Positions 9,236 through 20,344 of a DNA stretch of 64,000 bases are shown one piece after another; position 1 is the stretch's first letter, and the number at the start of each line of letters is the position of its first letter. The DNA comes from Tricholoma matsutake (lineage: Eukaryota; Basidiomycota; Agaricomycetes; Agaricales; Tricholomataceae). The stretch spans positions 11,904,001-11,968,000 of the forward strand of contig AP026544.2 of the NCBI GenBank assembly GCA_026075535.2. The letters run 5' to 3'. Under the pieces are notes generated by a model. The model saw only the letters and a list, made by a program, of their open reading frames with translations. It ran no database searches and was not told the DNA's origin. The position numbers and the translations under genes were made by a program.

Positions 9236-9850
9236 CAGCAAATGAAGGTCAACACCCACCTGATGACACCACCTCTACAACCAATTAGATCTGAAGCAAT
9301 GAGGCCATTCGCGATGGTTATGACTGATTTCATAACCAACCTACCAGAATCCGATGGCTGTGACACTCTCATGGTCATGGTAGACCATGGTCTTATGAAG
9401 GGCATAATTTTTATCCCTTGCAGGAAAACCATGGACGCATTGGGAGCGGCCAACCTCTATTTGGACTACGTCTACAAATGATTCAGCCTCCTGGACAAGA
9501 TCATATCTGACAGAGACCCAAGATTTGCCTTGCAGCTCTTCCAGGAACTAGGAAGACTGCTTGGAATCAAACTGGCAATGAGCATGGCATACCACCCACA
9601 GACCGATGGGGAGACAGAATGGGTGAACCAAGAGGTGGAAGTATACCTACAGATCTTCTGCTTGAACAACCAGGAGAATTGGAAGCACCTCCTCCGGATG
9701 GCAGAGTTCACACACAATCAGAGGACACACTCCATACAGAAGAACTCCCCATTCTACCTTATGATGGGCTATGAACCCAAGGCAATCCCCCTCCCCTATT
9801 TGAAAATGAACATACCAGCTATCGAGAAGCGAATTGTTGCACTGCAATGA
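9236..9850 (+). pseudogene. pol: Element A pol part 3: integrase catalytic core
   Basis: This continues the integrase after the hAT-like insertion. The first catalytic Asp is in MTDFITNLPES near 9325, the second in SDRDPRF near 9510, and the Glu follows the YHPQTDGETE block near 9610. TGA 9479 replaces the Arg expected in the K-R-F motif before SDRDPRF, and TGA 9848 sits before ARDEAK. The reading frame agrees with the upstream part once one target duplication is removed. Confidence 0.85.
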
Positions 9851-10354
9851 GCCCGAGATGAAGCAAAGGCAACTCACGAGTTAGCCAGACAAATGATGGC
9901 GGAAAGAAAGATGAGACACTTCACCCCGTTCAAAGAAGGAAATAAGGTGTGGCTAGAAGCAAAGAACCTCAAAATGACTCACTTGACAAAGAAGCTCACA
10001 CCAAAAAGAGAAGGACCATTCACTATCAAAGAGGCCTTAGGCCCACTCACCTACTGGCTGAAACTACCCGATCAGTGGAAAGTACACCCAGTGTTCCATG
10101 CGGCACTCCTTTCCCCGTATAAAGAAACCAAAGCACATGGACTGAACTTCCCAAAACCACTGCCTGATCTAATAGAAGGCGAATCGGAGTATGAAGTGGA
10201 AGCAATAGTCGGACACAAAAGAAAAGGGAGAACCATGCACTTCCTAGTGAAGTGGGTCAGATACCCGACCTCGGAGAACTCATGGGAACCCAAGAGGAAC
10301 CTGACTAATGCCAAGAGAATCATAGGGCCATATAAACAGCGACGACAGCTGTAG
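9851..10354 (+). pseudogene. pol: Element A pol part 4: integrase C-terminus and chromodomain
   Basis: It contains the GPF(T)I..L..Y.L(K)LP and HPVFHAALL blocks of Ty3 integrases, then a chromodomain (EYEVEAIVGHK...FLVKWVRYP..ENSWEP) at about 10190-10320. The chromodomain places A among the chromoviruses, whose integration is steered to histone-marked chromatin. The frame ends with a natural TAG at 10352. Confidence 0.85.
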
Positions 10355-10386
10355 CACCTCCAAGACCAGAAATTCCCCACCTAACC

Positions 10387-11112
10387 ATGGCAGAACAGAC
10401 ACCCATAATACCCCCCAAATGATGATTCACCAAACAGTTCCTATGAAACCCAGCAAATGCTGAAACCCTCCGCACCCACCTTGCCCATGACCCTTCAAAA
10501 TACCACCCTGCGAGAATGTGTTTCTATTACTGAAACACGATTGATCAAATGAAACACAACCTGGAAGAAGCAATGAACGATGCTGACACCCTTGGAATTG
10601 AACAAGCGATCCAAGACATGGCCATGCCATGGTCAGACAGACAGAAAGCAGTTGAAAGAAACCCTCACACCCCCATAGATCAGAACTGACAGCAACTGAC
10701 CTCACCCTTGCCTTACACCGGGCGGAAAAACAAAAACAAACCACAAACTGCCTCTGGAAATGCCTCCCCCTCTACGAACAGCCAGATGACCAGACCTTTA
10801 GAAGTCATCAACCTCATGACACCTGAACCCGAACCACAATCGACCCAACCACCTTGGTCCCCTCCCCACATGAGGAACACCAGATGCTTCATTTGCCACG
10901 AGATCGGGCACTTCGGCCTGATCTGCCAAAGACATATCTGCAAGCACTGCAAGCAACAAGGTCCCAGGCATTACAGCCCTGACTGCCCGATGAGGCAGCA
11001 GAAGGAACGAGAGGAAGAGCAGAGGTGGTGGGATTTCCTTGAATTGGGGTATGATGACTTCAACAACGATGTGATGGGGAACATGACTGGGGAACCATAT
11101 GGGAGAACCTAG
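10387..11112 (+). pseudogene. Element A third ORF: zinc-knuckle protein downstream of integrase
   Basis: A separate frame starts at ATG 10387 and ends at TAG 11110. It holds five internal TGA codons and no TAA or TAG. The last 135 codons (from 10708) are open. They carry two knuckle-like clusters, CFICHEIGHFGLIC (about 10888-10929) and CKHCKQQGPRHYSPDC (about 10939-10986), then a Glu/Arg-rich tail. The upstream part has a coiled-coil-like segment. The position corresponds to env in other elements, but the content is gag-like nucleic-acid binding. A role in packaging or RNA chaperoning is inference. Confidence 0.7.
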
Positions 11113-11166
11113 GAGAAAGAAGATAGTAATTCAAAGTCAGTGACTTCAAAGATAGAAGGGAGGTGA

Positions 11167-11814
11167 TGTTACAATTTCGCTATCGCAACTGGTGAGACCA
11201 GATATTTCATTTTTCCTACCCTCTGATCACGACATGACTCATTCTGACGGGGACCCTTTGACCTGACTCCCACCAATTGACAGGCTGTGCTGTGACAGTC
11301 CTTGACATCGGATGCCTCATGCCTGGCATGAGGCTTATCTTCTATTGTTTCCCTAACAGGCTGCATCACAGCACTCCATGACATCGGATGCCTCATGCTG
11401 ACCATGAGGCCTACTTCCTTATTGTTCTTGCTATTGTTTACTTGATAACCATCTGGCCTTCTGATTGGATGATAGGCGCTCTAGAACCGTATATAAGTTG
11501 TAGCTACACTCTGTGTATTCTTCAGCTTGACCTAATTCAAACAATGGTCCTAAACTCATCTAAACGACTCAATAACTCAGAAAGCCTCTGAGTTGTAATA
11601 ACCTGAACTCAACAGTTGGAAAGCCTCCAACTGTGATACATGAACCGATGGTCTACTCAGAAAGCCTCTGAGTATGGATAGCCATAACAACTTGAGGAAG
11701 TACCCAAGCGAAGGCAGAGGCCTGATACACCAGGAAAACCTCCTAGTGTGATACAGAGAGCCTCCAACTGTGACACACAAAGCCAAGGCTGAGTTGAGAC
11801 CAGTAGTCTTAACA
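11167..11814 (+). repeat. 3' LTR of element A
   Basis: The 648-bp LTR starts TGTTA and ends TTAACA, preceded by a purine-rich tract AGAAGGGAGGTGA (polypurine primer). It repeats the TATA box and the 11-nt self-primer (11523-11533). The 5' partner is cut by the window edge, so the target duplication (GTTGC on this side) cannot be confirmed. Confidence 0.85.
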
Positions 11815-11849
11815 GTTGCTGTATCTGCTAACCAATCATAATAGACCAA

Positions 11850-13027
11850 TCACTCATCATTTGCATCAGCATTACAAGTATCATAGGTATTGAAGTTGTA
11901 CTGCTCTTCATTTGCTTGGAACATAATATATTCTTCTGCCACATTTGTTTCTTCTGCATCCTTCTTTTTCTTCTTTGCCTTGTACTTCATCTTCTTCTTA
12001 CTCCAGCATTTGTCTGCTTGATGTCCAATCTTTCCACAGTTCCCACATTTGTTCCCTTCAAATTTACGGCATTTGGCTGTCCAGTGTCTGGCACATTTAC
12101 AATGATTGCAATAAGGCCATAAGGAGGATTTTTGATCAGAGATTCAATCTTCTAGGGATTTACTAGCACTGTTAGCATTCTGGGTTTTACCAGATTTACA
12201 CTCCCCATAGTACCATTTTTATTATTCCCATTATTAGATCTGGTCAACCATATCTTGTATTCCTCCCATAACAGTCCAATAAATGCATCAGAAGTTAAGT
12301 GTGATTTAGGGTTGGGATCATTTGGATTATTGGCGTTCCCGTTATAAGGTTCAACATAGGTATGCCACGATGAAGGTAAGGATGCAGATATGATCACTTT
12401 AAAGCGTGTGTCCAAGACATGCAATTCCTTGTTAGGAAATCTGTTGATGCAGTCATGATATGATTTGAGAACATCCAGATGTTTTAGGAGGTCATCAGCA
12501 TCAAGTAATTTGGTCTCGTATAATAGGCATTAAATATGATTAACAGTTTGATGTGCCTTATTTTCATGAGTTACCGAGAGTGCAGAGTACATTTCTTTTG
12601 CAGAGTTCTTGGACCCGATGTGGTTCATTTGCAAGGAAGTGATGTTATGAATAATAATTTGTTGCACCCAAGAATCATTCTTGTACCAGTTGCGTGCGCC
12701 TTTGGGGTTGATACTCTTGTTAGGGTGTTCAACATCCCCCCTAACATACCCAGTAATATTGCAATTGAAAAATACCCTCTTCATTCTCTCTTTCCATTTG
12801 TGCCAGTTCTTGTCCATCAAGTGATCGCGATCAGTGATTTTGTTTACATTCGAATATTCTTTGGTATGAATTAGTTTGATAGATGGTAAATCTTCATCTT
12901 CATTGAGTTCTTCAGTGGGCGCATTGGTATTGCTGTGATAGACCCTTTTTGTATGTTTAGGAGGCATATAATATTCTTCCTCTTGTTGTTGTTCCCCTTG
13001 CTCCTTGACATCAGGAGTATTTGTCAT
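11850..13027 (-). pseudogene. Ty1/copia gag (UBN2-type) fragment
   Basis: Minus-strand gag starting at ATG 13027. It has the copia gag core (NWHKWKERM near 12790, later LHVLDTRFK and LTSDAFIGLL..EEY) and a CCHC zinc knuckle (CGNCGKIGHQADKC, about 12010-12055), then a Lys-rich tail ending near 11850. Several frame changes and stops break it. The pol part, which would lie at lower coordinates, is absent; the 3' LTR of element A begins 35 bp away, so A may have inserted into this copia element. Confidence 0.75.
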
Positions 13028-13058
13028 AGTTGTAATTGTTGCCTAGAAAAATCCACCA

Positions 13059-13144
13059 GGGCCCATAACCTATTGGAAATCAGGCTGGGAAATGAACAGA
13101 GAAGAGATAATTCTCTTAGAGACAAGTGGGGGCAATGAGACAAG
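13059..13144 (-). other. Putative copia primer-binding site and 5' LTR remnant
   Basis: On the minus strand, GGTTATGGGCCC (13059-13070) lies just upstream of the copia gag start. It resembles the complement of the initiator-Met tRNA anticodon arm (GGGCUCAUAACCC) with one G-U-compatible change. Half-tRNA-Met priming is known for Drosophila copia. The bases up to 13144 would be the LTR tail, cut off by the Helitron fragment. Confidence 0.4.
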
Positions 13145-14880
13145 GAACTTATTTTCTTTCTCCTATACTACGGCTGTATGTAGCTGTTCTATAAATAAAA
13201 CATGCATGTTTGCCCACAACACTTGGTGAGCATGGTGAGCATTGTACCATATATTAAAAAGGATAGTAACAACTACATCATAAGCACAGCTATTGTTTGT
13301 CCATTGGGTCCCAACTGGCTGCAAGGAAGTTGTTGGGGGTGGGTGTGCATGAGAGTGTTGGTTTTTTAGATGGTTGTGTTCCAAGCAGTGTTGGAGTAGG
13401 GCTATGTTTTCCTGGTTTTTTAAGGGGCATGTTTTTTTCACTGTGGGCATGGTCAGAGGGACAGTTACATTGTCTGGAGAGGTGGTCTTTGTGCTTTTGT
13501 CAACCAGAGCCCATTCCATATTACTATGTGGCCGCTCTAGAAAAGCATCACTAGGTCCCCATCTGATAGCATTGTGGACAGTGGGGGGCATGTAGTCTTC
13601 ACCTTTCAGTTGTCTATACATAGCAAATAAACTGTTTCTCCTGTCTGCTTGGACCATCTCTACAGGGAGTTTGCCTTCAAAATTCAGTCTTGTAATGTTG
13701 TCTAGTATTTCAAGCTCATGGAATTCTTGTCTGAGTGCTCCTGAAGCACCCCCTGTGATTTTGTGGGGGTAAAAGCCTGTAAGAATCAATGTGCCTGCCA
13801 CAGTAGAGCTTCTTGAGAGGGCAGTGTAATATGCTTGGTGTGACCTACTGTAGCTGAGGTCCACAACATTTAGGGGTCTTGTTTTTCCTTGGGAGGCATA
13901 GTCTGTCATGGCCCAGTTGGGCAGGATTTCAACTTGGTTGCATGAAATTGTCAGAGAGGTGTCATCAGGCAACAAACAAGATATGGATACAGTAGTTCAT
14001 GTCAAAGGCACAACATTTGGAGGTAAATTATCTAGTTGGACTTGAGAAGGAGGATTGACCAGACTGACAAAGAGTGTGTCTAGCACAACAGTGCCATCAG
14101 CTGTTTTACTTGCTTGCCAAGAGTAAACAACTGCTTTCTGCCCCTTAGTCATACAGAGCTCAGTAGCAGAATTGACATGGATCATAACAGGCATACCAAC
14201 ACACACAGAAAGCTTACCGGGAATGAGTTTGGTGTTGGCACAAGGGGATTGGTTCCACAGAGTTTTTTGTGCTTCAATAGGAAGTGTTGCATGCTTGATA
14301 GTGTGCTTGTAGCTTCCCTTGAGATGGTTTTTCTCTCTGGCTTCTTTTGAAGGCACTGAGTCTTGAGAAAAAAAATGGTGCAACAATTGCTTTGTTTCTG
14401 CTGCAAAATGTAGTGTGCCTAGTCAGTTTATCTCATCCTTGTGAGCATTCAAGGCAGTGATAATGGACACATTCCTGAATTGCTTTTGCATAACATTTGG
14501 TTTGCCTTGTCCTGGGCTAGAAACATGACTGTTTAGAAATGCAATGTCTGCAAGAGTGCAAGCCTTGTATCTCATGTTTTCTAAAGGAGTACAAAAATTT
14601 GTGTCTTCTGGTGATTCCCTTGTCTCATATTTTTCTGCAGAATCGCAACAGTTGTTACTTGGTGCCACAAGGCTTTGCCCATGGCAGCCTCCTGGTCATA
14701 TAAGGACTTTGGATTGATGCCTATTGTACGACTGTAAAGGGATGCATTTTCTTGTCCAATTGCTGGTGGAAGTTGTGCAGTCAATGTAGTCACCTCACCC
14801 CAGCCCTCCCCTCCCCCTGCACAGCTGCACCGATCCCCACATGGGCTGACCCCTGGTCCATCTGGACTACATTCCAGAAG
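13145..14880 (-). pseudogene. Helitron-type Pif1-like helicase, C-terminal fragment
   Basis: Read leftward from about 14850: LPPAIGQENASLYSRTIG, then LYDQEAAMGKALWHQVT, ENMRQ, MRYKACTLADIAFLNS, and the C-terminal helicase block AMTDYASQGKTRP..HQAYYTALSRS near 13780-13900. These are the conserved C-terminal motifs of the Pif1/RecD-like helicases carried by basidiomycete Helitrons. A trailing segment (TQWTNNSCAYDVV near 13290) is also usual after them. The N-terminal Walker motifs and the Rep nuclease are missing. TGA, small gaps and frame breaks make it non-functional. Confidence 0.8.
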
Positions 14881-14970
14881 TACCACCCCTCAGCTGAACC
14901 CAAGGAAGAGAGCAGGAAAATCTGAGGACAGAGGGGAGATGAAGCGATGCAGAAAAGAATAGATGTGATT

Positions 14971-16220
14971 CAGTAAACTTTGCACTCCCCCCCATATTCC
15001 TATCGGAGTCCTAGGAGTCCGAGTTTTCCAATAGGAGTCCTACTAGTCCGACAATAGTCCTAGGAGTCCTATAGGAATCCGATCGGAATGTATCTTGATG
15101 ACCATGTACTTTTATTTCCAAGAAATTCCTAGTAAATTCCGAGTAAAGTCCTATGCAATTCCAACAGGTAGTAGTCGGAATACCACACCATTTTGGAAGA
15201 CTTAACTTGATGAAAGTGCTTACAAAATAAATGGGCAGAGCAAGAATTGAACTCTAGACCTTGGGATATAAGTGACATGACTACCAAACAAGTGCTCAAC
15301 CAGTTGAGCCACAGGAGCATTAATAAATATGTAATATAAAGTCCATTTAAAGCACTTAGGATTAGTTCACTTATTTTTAACCTCTCTCACAAGAGCTCGA
15401 ACAAAAATTGTTGAGCCCTCGCATCTTTGCGAGGGAGTAGATAACTAATATAGATTTAAAAAAAACCCCCCACGCAAATGTGAGGGGGAGAATGAATTAT
15501 ACTATTTAATTATACTATTTTAACTTCTACAAAAAAAACCCACCCCCCTGCGAAATGGAGTGGAGGGGGTGGTGGTGCATTGTGGTGGCTGTCTCGTCAG
15601 CCCTGTCCTGTCATTTCCCCTCCCTCTTGTCTCTGTCGTGTCTCGCCTCTCTCACCTTGCCTCCCCCATGGCTTCCCTCCCCTCCCTCGTCTCCCCTCCC
15701 TCTTCTTTCTGGTCGTCGTCTCCCTTTCCCTTTGTTGTTTCATCCCCCCCCCCCCTCGTCACCCTCGTAGTTCATCCCCCTCGTTGTCTGCACCGACGAA
15801 CCACCCTACAGGCAGCTGCTCATAGGTGTGTTGTTTGGTGCCATCGTTGTCCCTCCACGCCGTTCCCGTGCTCTTGCACCCCATATACACCCCGTGAGCA
15901 GTTGCTCATGGCAGTGATGGGGGGTGCTGGATGTCATCGGTGTCATGGATGCACTCATGATCCACCCTACGAGCAGCAGCTTGTAGGCGTGGGGTGGGTG
16001 TGTTGTTGGTTCATCAGTGATGTGGCACGAGGGGAGGGGTCGGGTGGTGCTTGGGTATTCCCCTTCTGGGGTCTCCTGGTGTTGTTCCCCATGCTCCTGA
16101 CCATGATCGATACCCTCACATCCCATTTTGATAGGGAGGAGGGGGGTTGCCAGGGGTGTCATTTGGCTCGCATCAGTCCGTCGTTACTCATGTAGATTAG
16201 AACCTAGAAACAAATAAACC
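14971..16220. mobile_element. Truncated third relative of the tRNA-module hAT-like family
   Basis: It begins CAGTAAACTTTGCACTCCCCCCC with an ATATTCC block, close to the left TIR of the copies at 1166 and 7075. It has its own subterminal repeat (AGTCCTAGGAGTCC), a minus-strand tRNA-like module, GAGCAG..CTGCTC minisatellite traces (15885, 15958) and the AGATTAGAACCTAGAAA anchor at 16194. No matching right TIR follows, so the right end is lost. It is a diverged subfamily. Confidence 0.65.
15236..15318 (-). other. tRNA-like module of the truncated element
   Basis: Box A TGGCTCAACTGG (15300-15311) and box B GTTCAATTC (15244-15252) on the minus strand, in the same place and orientation as in the other two copies. 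The boxes are identical although the surrounding sequence has diverged, which hints at selection on the promoter. Confidence 0.55.
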
Positions 16221-16229
16221 CTTCTAACC

Positions 16230-16931
16230 CTAAGATATAAGAATGGGACTACTAGATAGGTTTCCAAAAGATGACCAAGACATGAAGCTAGAAGAATGCT
16301 GCCGATTGCGATTACTCAGATCAAAGGATCCTCGGAGTGAACTATGACTCTGTGATAGCGACAAGTCTGAAGAGTTGCAGCTTCCAAAGGTAGTGGGTAT
16401 GTCGCCGAGTGAAGATGCATCTGAAGATGCTCGCAAGCCTGAGCATCGTGGGTAGAACCAAGTCACATAAGCATTGAAAGCAACTTCTTGAACCCATGTA
16501 TTGGCATTGTCAAGAGCAAAGAAGGGGTCATCGAGATACTTTGGGGAAACCATCTGAAAAATGATCAGCTTAGCATGAATAGCAGAAACGATTGTCAACA
16601 GATTAGTACATAGCGCCGGAAAGCCTTGAGTTGTGACAGCGACACGTCGACGACATGATGTATCAGGCATGAATCTTGCTTCCCATCTGCAACCAAAGTG
16701 GTATACAAATGGTACCCCATTGGCGTCATCCACTCTTCTGCCAGAAGCTCCATTGAAAAGAACGGGGTATGCAGTGAAAGTGCAACCTGCGATGAAAATG
16801 CCTGTTTGGAAAGAGGAATTAGCTGGACACGTCAAGAACAACATGAACACATAGCTCACAAAATCCCTATAGTCGCGCATAGTCATGATCGAAAGTTCTG
16901 ACATCTCAAGAGTTTCTGGTGGGTCTGTCAT
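16230..16931 (-). CDS. Hypothetical protein, 233 aa
   Basis: An uninterrupted ORF with ATG at 16931. It has a hydrophobic stretch near residues 25-60 (FVSYVFMLFLTCPANSS..FIAGCTFTAYPVLF), several cysteines, and a Ser-rich C-terminus. I do not recognise a family. The stop falls next to the eroded right end of the element at 14971. It could be a chance ORF or one exon of a host gene, as the region is otherwise transposon. No introns are needed. Confidence 0.35.
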   Translation of the reverse strand: MTDPPETLEMSELSIMTMRDYRDFVSYVFMLFLTCPANSSFQTGIFIAGCTFTAYPVLFNGASGRRVDDANGVPFVYHFGCRWEARFMPDTSCRRRVAVTTQGFPALCTNLLTIVSAIHAKLIIFQMVSPKYLDDPFFALDNANTWVQEVAFNAYVTWFYPRCSGLRASSDASSLGDIPTTFGSCNSSDLSLSQSHSSLRGSFDLSNRNRQHSSSFMSWSSFGNLSSSPILIS

Positions 16932-17164
16932 TCTTGTAAAAAGTGTGTGTAGCGCTTGAAGAAAATCTCACTCAGGAAGATGATAAAGAAGGAGAACCAC
17001 TGTGAGGCAATTCTCCCAGGATACATTTTTGAAATAATTTTGATAGGAGGAGCATCCAACCGCTCCCGATGACCAGAGAGAGGCGGGCGTCAACGATCAA
17101 TATGAAATGTGGAACGCGGGGTTTGAACACCACCGCTGCACCAGCCGGAATTCACTTTGTATCC

Positions 17165-17300
17165 GATCCCACTATCCACTGTTCAGCGCCATCATCCCAC
17201 TATTAATTGCCATCATCCCACTATTGATCATTGCAATCCCACTATTGAAAACCTATCCCACTATCAAAAGTCTCCATCCCATTCCCACTATACCACTATA
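17165..17300. repeat. ATCCCACTATT short tandem repeats
   Basis: Imperfect repeats of ATCCCACTATT(G/A), seven or so, just left of the KDZ element. The stretch 16932-17164 shows no gene. ORFs across it are repeat artefacts. Confidence 0.7.
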
Positions 17301-17355
17301 CTTGTATATACTCGTGCATCAGCGAGTGGTCATTCAAAATATCTAATGACAATAC

Positions 17356-17578
17356 CACACTGTTCAGTAAAAAACAATGGTATATCCATTCAGCGGATTT
17401 CTGCAAAACGACAATAGATCTGTCAGTAGCGGATTGGGCCCACGTCAGGAAAGACTCGTGTGGGCCCAGGGTGTGATGCATCTGTGTGGGCCCAGTATAC
17501 AGCTTCACTGAAGAATTCTCGGCAGCAGCAACATCTGAATCACGGCGCCGGCTAGCATGGTCATCATTTTACTACATG
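17356..17578 (+). repeat. Left TIR of the KDZ transposon
   Basis: About 220 bp that pair with 44753-45008 at roughly 75-80% by eye. It contains three TGGGCCCA palindromes (about 17426, 17460, 17488) spaced near 30 bp, likely binding sites. Confidence 0.8.
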
Positions 17579-17584
17579 TTACCA

Positions 17585-18115
17585 CATATACATGGGCCCA
17601 TGCAATGCGTGTGATACTGCACAATCGTATTGGCCCACCACTGGTTTTCTTATAGACATCGGCCTATACGGACATATCATTGGTGCTGGTTCCCAGTGCT
17701 GATGATCATTGTAGGTTTGGTAGGAAAAAGTGCAGCAGCAGGTCAGCAGGTATCAGCGGTTGGATGCATACGGCGTCGGGTCACAGCAGATACGGTTGGA
17801 TGCATGTAGCGCCGGGACATGCCACACTAGCCAATTGTTTTAGACACCGATGTGATGTCCTGCTATAGATTATGGTTAGATATAAACAAATGTCCCAATG
17901 TTGGGGCCAGAATCTGGAGGTATGAGCGCACAATTTTACTGACTTGACAGAGGGTGTAGTTAAGAGTTTGAACTGCTTACCACATATACATGGGCCCATG
18001 CGATGATTCCATTTGACAGGGAACAATTGTATTGGCCCACCACTGGTTTTCCTATAGACATCGGCCCATACGGACTTATCATTTGTGCTTGTTCCCAGTG
18101 CCAATGATAATTTTG
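17585..18115 (+). repeat. Subterminal direct repeat pair in the KDZ element
   Basis: About 125 bp from 17585 recur from 17983 (shared CATATACATGGGCCCATGC.., ATTGGCCCACCACTGG, TAGACATCGGCC, TTCCCAGTGC). The spacer holds a GGTTGGATGCAT.. duplication (17758, 17795). No gene is visible. Confidence 0.75.
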
Positions 18116-18169
18116 TCCATTGATTACTTAATCGTCCAAACATTCTGTATCTACAACTGCATCGAAGTT

Positions 18170-19202
18170 ATGATATCCTGCTATACAAACCTCGAATCTG
18201 TGCCTCGCTGGCCATATAAACCTGACCCTGTTACTGCTGGCGAATTCTCTACCGCATTGAATCAAATAGAAGTCGAGCATCAGAGGAACACCAATTTCCT
18301 AGAGAACCCTCACCCTACAGTCAAACCTACTGAGTTCCATGAGCAGGCCATTGCTGCTCAACAGGTAGCTCATGATCTCAGCATTTGAGAGAGTACTACG
18401 GGACTACTACCAGCATGGAATAATCTAGCACATGGGCAGGAAGTGCTGTTGTATGGAACATCACGTCTCCATCCTGCAATCACTGCATGGATCCTTGTGG
18501 TAGATAACGATGAAGACTACGAAGAGTCATGGTTGGGGTGGGTGTCTAGCCTATTTTTCGAGACTGTAAGTGAACATATTGTGATTGCAATTATCTGATC
18601 ACCAATACCAACTTAGAAGGAATTCTTGATGGCCACCAGAATTTATGCCTCTATGGGTGGCAGTGCTCCATACACTCCCCCGCTTGTCATGGAAACCATA
18701 AAGATGGTACAGGATGGGACTTTGGGGTGCTTGGAACGCAATGATCCTGAGGGCAAAGATTTTCTGGAACTAGAATACATTCCAGTGATACAAAGGTACT
18801 TGAAGGTTGATGCTGATGACCCCACCCATATTGTCAATAGCTATATCAATTCTTGGTGGAGTAAACAGAATGATCCAGAGAACTACGACTCATACCCATT
18901 CGCTCCACACGACTTCCTGGTGGTTCATCAGCCACAGGTGAGTAACATGTTGTTGTCCTTTAATTTATCTTAAGTTTCATCAGATCCAGTTCACCTGGCA
19001 AGACCTATGGCCAGTCCCATATGCCGCCGGTGACCTGGCCAAAATACAATTAATGATGAATATTCTCGATGACCTGCATTTGACATGGAAAAGGATGACT
19101 GAGATGGTCCGAGAAAATGATGCCCAACTTCAGAAGGACAGGAAATTGTTGGCTTACTGGGAGGATGTGTGGAATCAGGTTAGGAAGCACCTTGACACTT
19201 AA
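18170..19202 (+). pseudogene. KDZ accessory gene 1, unknown protein
   Basis: Candidate exons are 18170-18568, about 18618-18936 and about 18985-19202, with GTAAGT..TTAG and GTGAGT..CAG introns of roughly 50 nt. It is coding-like throughout (SLFFET then KEFLMATRIYASMGG; HQPQ then IQFTWQDLWPVPYAAGD; a C-terminal helix rich in charged residues ending at TAA 19200). One TGA at 18386 interrupts exon 1 where CGA would be read as Arg. I recognise no domain. It has the same orientation as the transposase. The start is uncertain because the frame is open upstream to 18032. Confidence 0.45.
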
Positions 19203-20340
19203 CAAGTCGTCTATGTAGGAAAAGATAAACATTGTAGTGACCAGTGCCGGTAGTGATAAAGTCACTTGTGGCGATAAGCATCCAAGGTCAAGAGCTAAGT
19301 GAATGACCAGGGCCAGTTATTGTAGAACCCCATGAGCTACAAAAATGTGTATGGGCCCATCCTAAAATAATACAGGGAAATGGGCCCATACGAATGATAC
19401 ACTCAATGGAATGATCGGGTGGGCCCATGACAGTAAAAGGAAAACAGTATGGGCCCACACAACTATAGCGTACAGGACTTGAATTACTGCTGTTATTACA
19501 AATCATAAAGAATATATCCTAAAACAGTACATTGTAGTGACCGGTGCTGGTAGGGATATACACAAGCACGTAACAGAAGAGAACAATCATTAGTCGAAGA
19601 CAGTAGTAATGTGCAATGAGAGTAGACGTAGATTAATCCTGACACTGGCCGGAAAGCAACTGTCGCTTGTGTGGCAGTCAGCTATTTCCGAACTGTATCT
19701 CTCGGCACTGGAAAAGGTAAAGGTGGCACTGGTCATTCACATAGCTCTTAAAAGACTTGTATACTAATTGCGGCCGCTGTGCACTACAATATGGATAACA
19801 AACACAGGAATGGTGACATGCTGTATGCTGTAGGAATGTGGGAGGATAAGGATATATGCAAAATCAGTACATTGCAGAGACCGGCACCAGTAGTGATAAA
19901 GTCACTGGTGGCGATAAGCATCCAAGTCAAGAGCAAAGTGAATGACCAGTGCAGAATATATGCTAAAAGAGTACATTGGAGTGACGGGCACCGGAGAAGA
20001 CAACATTGCGCCAATCATTCCCATAGCTCTTAGACTTGTACACTAATCGCCGCCGGTGGTCACTGATAATGAAAAGCAATGACATGCTGTAAAAGTAAGA
20101 AACTATTGACCAATGGGTATCACAAACACCACCGGTGTAATTTTACATTGGAACCATCAACAGTAGCTTTGTGAGTATGACCTAGGTAACATGTTAGTAT
20201 GCTGTGTAGAACAGTCCCATAGTAACCTCTACATGGTACCATTGTCATTTACATCACCATGTTGCCATGTTTCCTCACTGCCTACAGTGCCTATATAATC
20301 CTGGAGATGCTTGTTCATAATTTTACATCACTCTACAAAC
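19203..20340. repeat. Subterminal repeat region of the KDZ element
   Basis: The block ACATTG.AG.GACC.G..CCGGTAGTGATAAAGTCAC recurs at about 19230, 19530 and 19870. TGGGCCCA palindromes lie near 19350-19460. Parts of 19340-19470 and 19770-19830 are found inverted at 40728-40860 and 40475-40540. No coding potential seen. The last 100 bp presumably contain the transposase promoter. Confidence 0.7.
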
Positions 20341-20344
20341 CATC

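Noticed and set aside
15555..16195. 211-aa plus-strand ORF
   Set aside because: Pro/Ser-rich translation of pyrimidine-rich minisatellite in the truncated hAT-like element.
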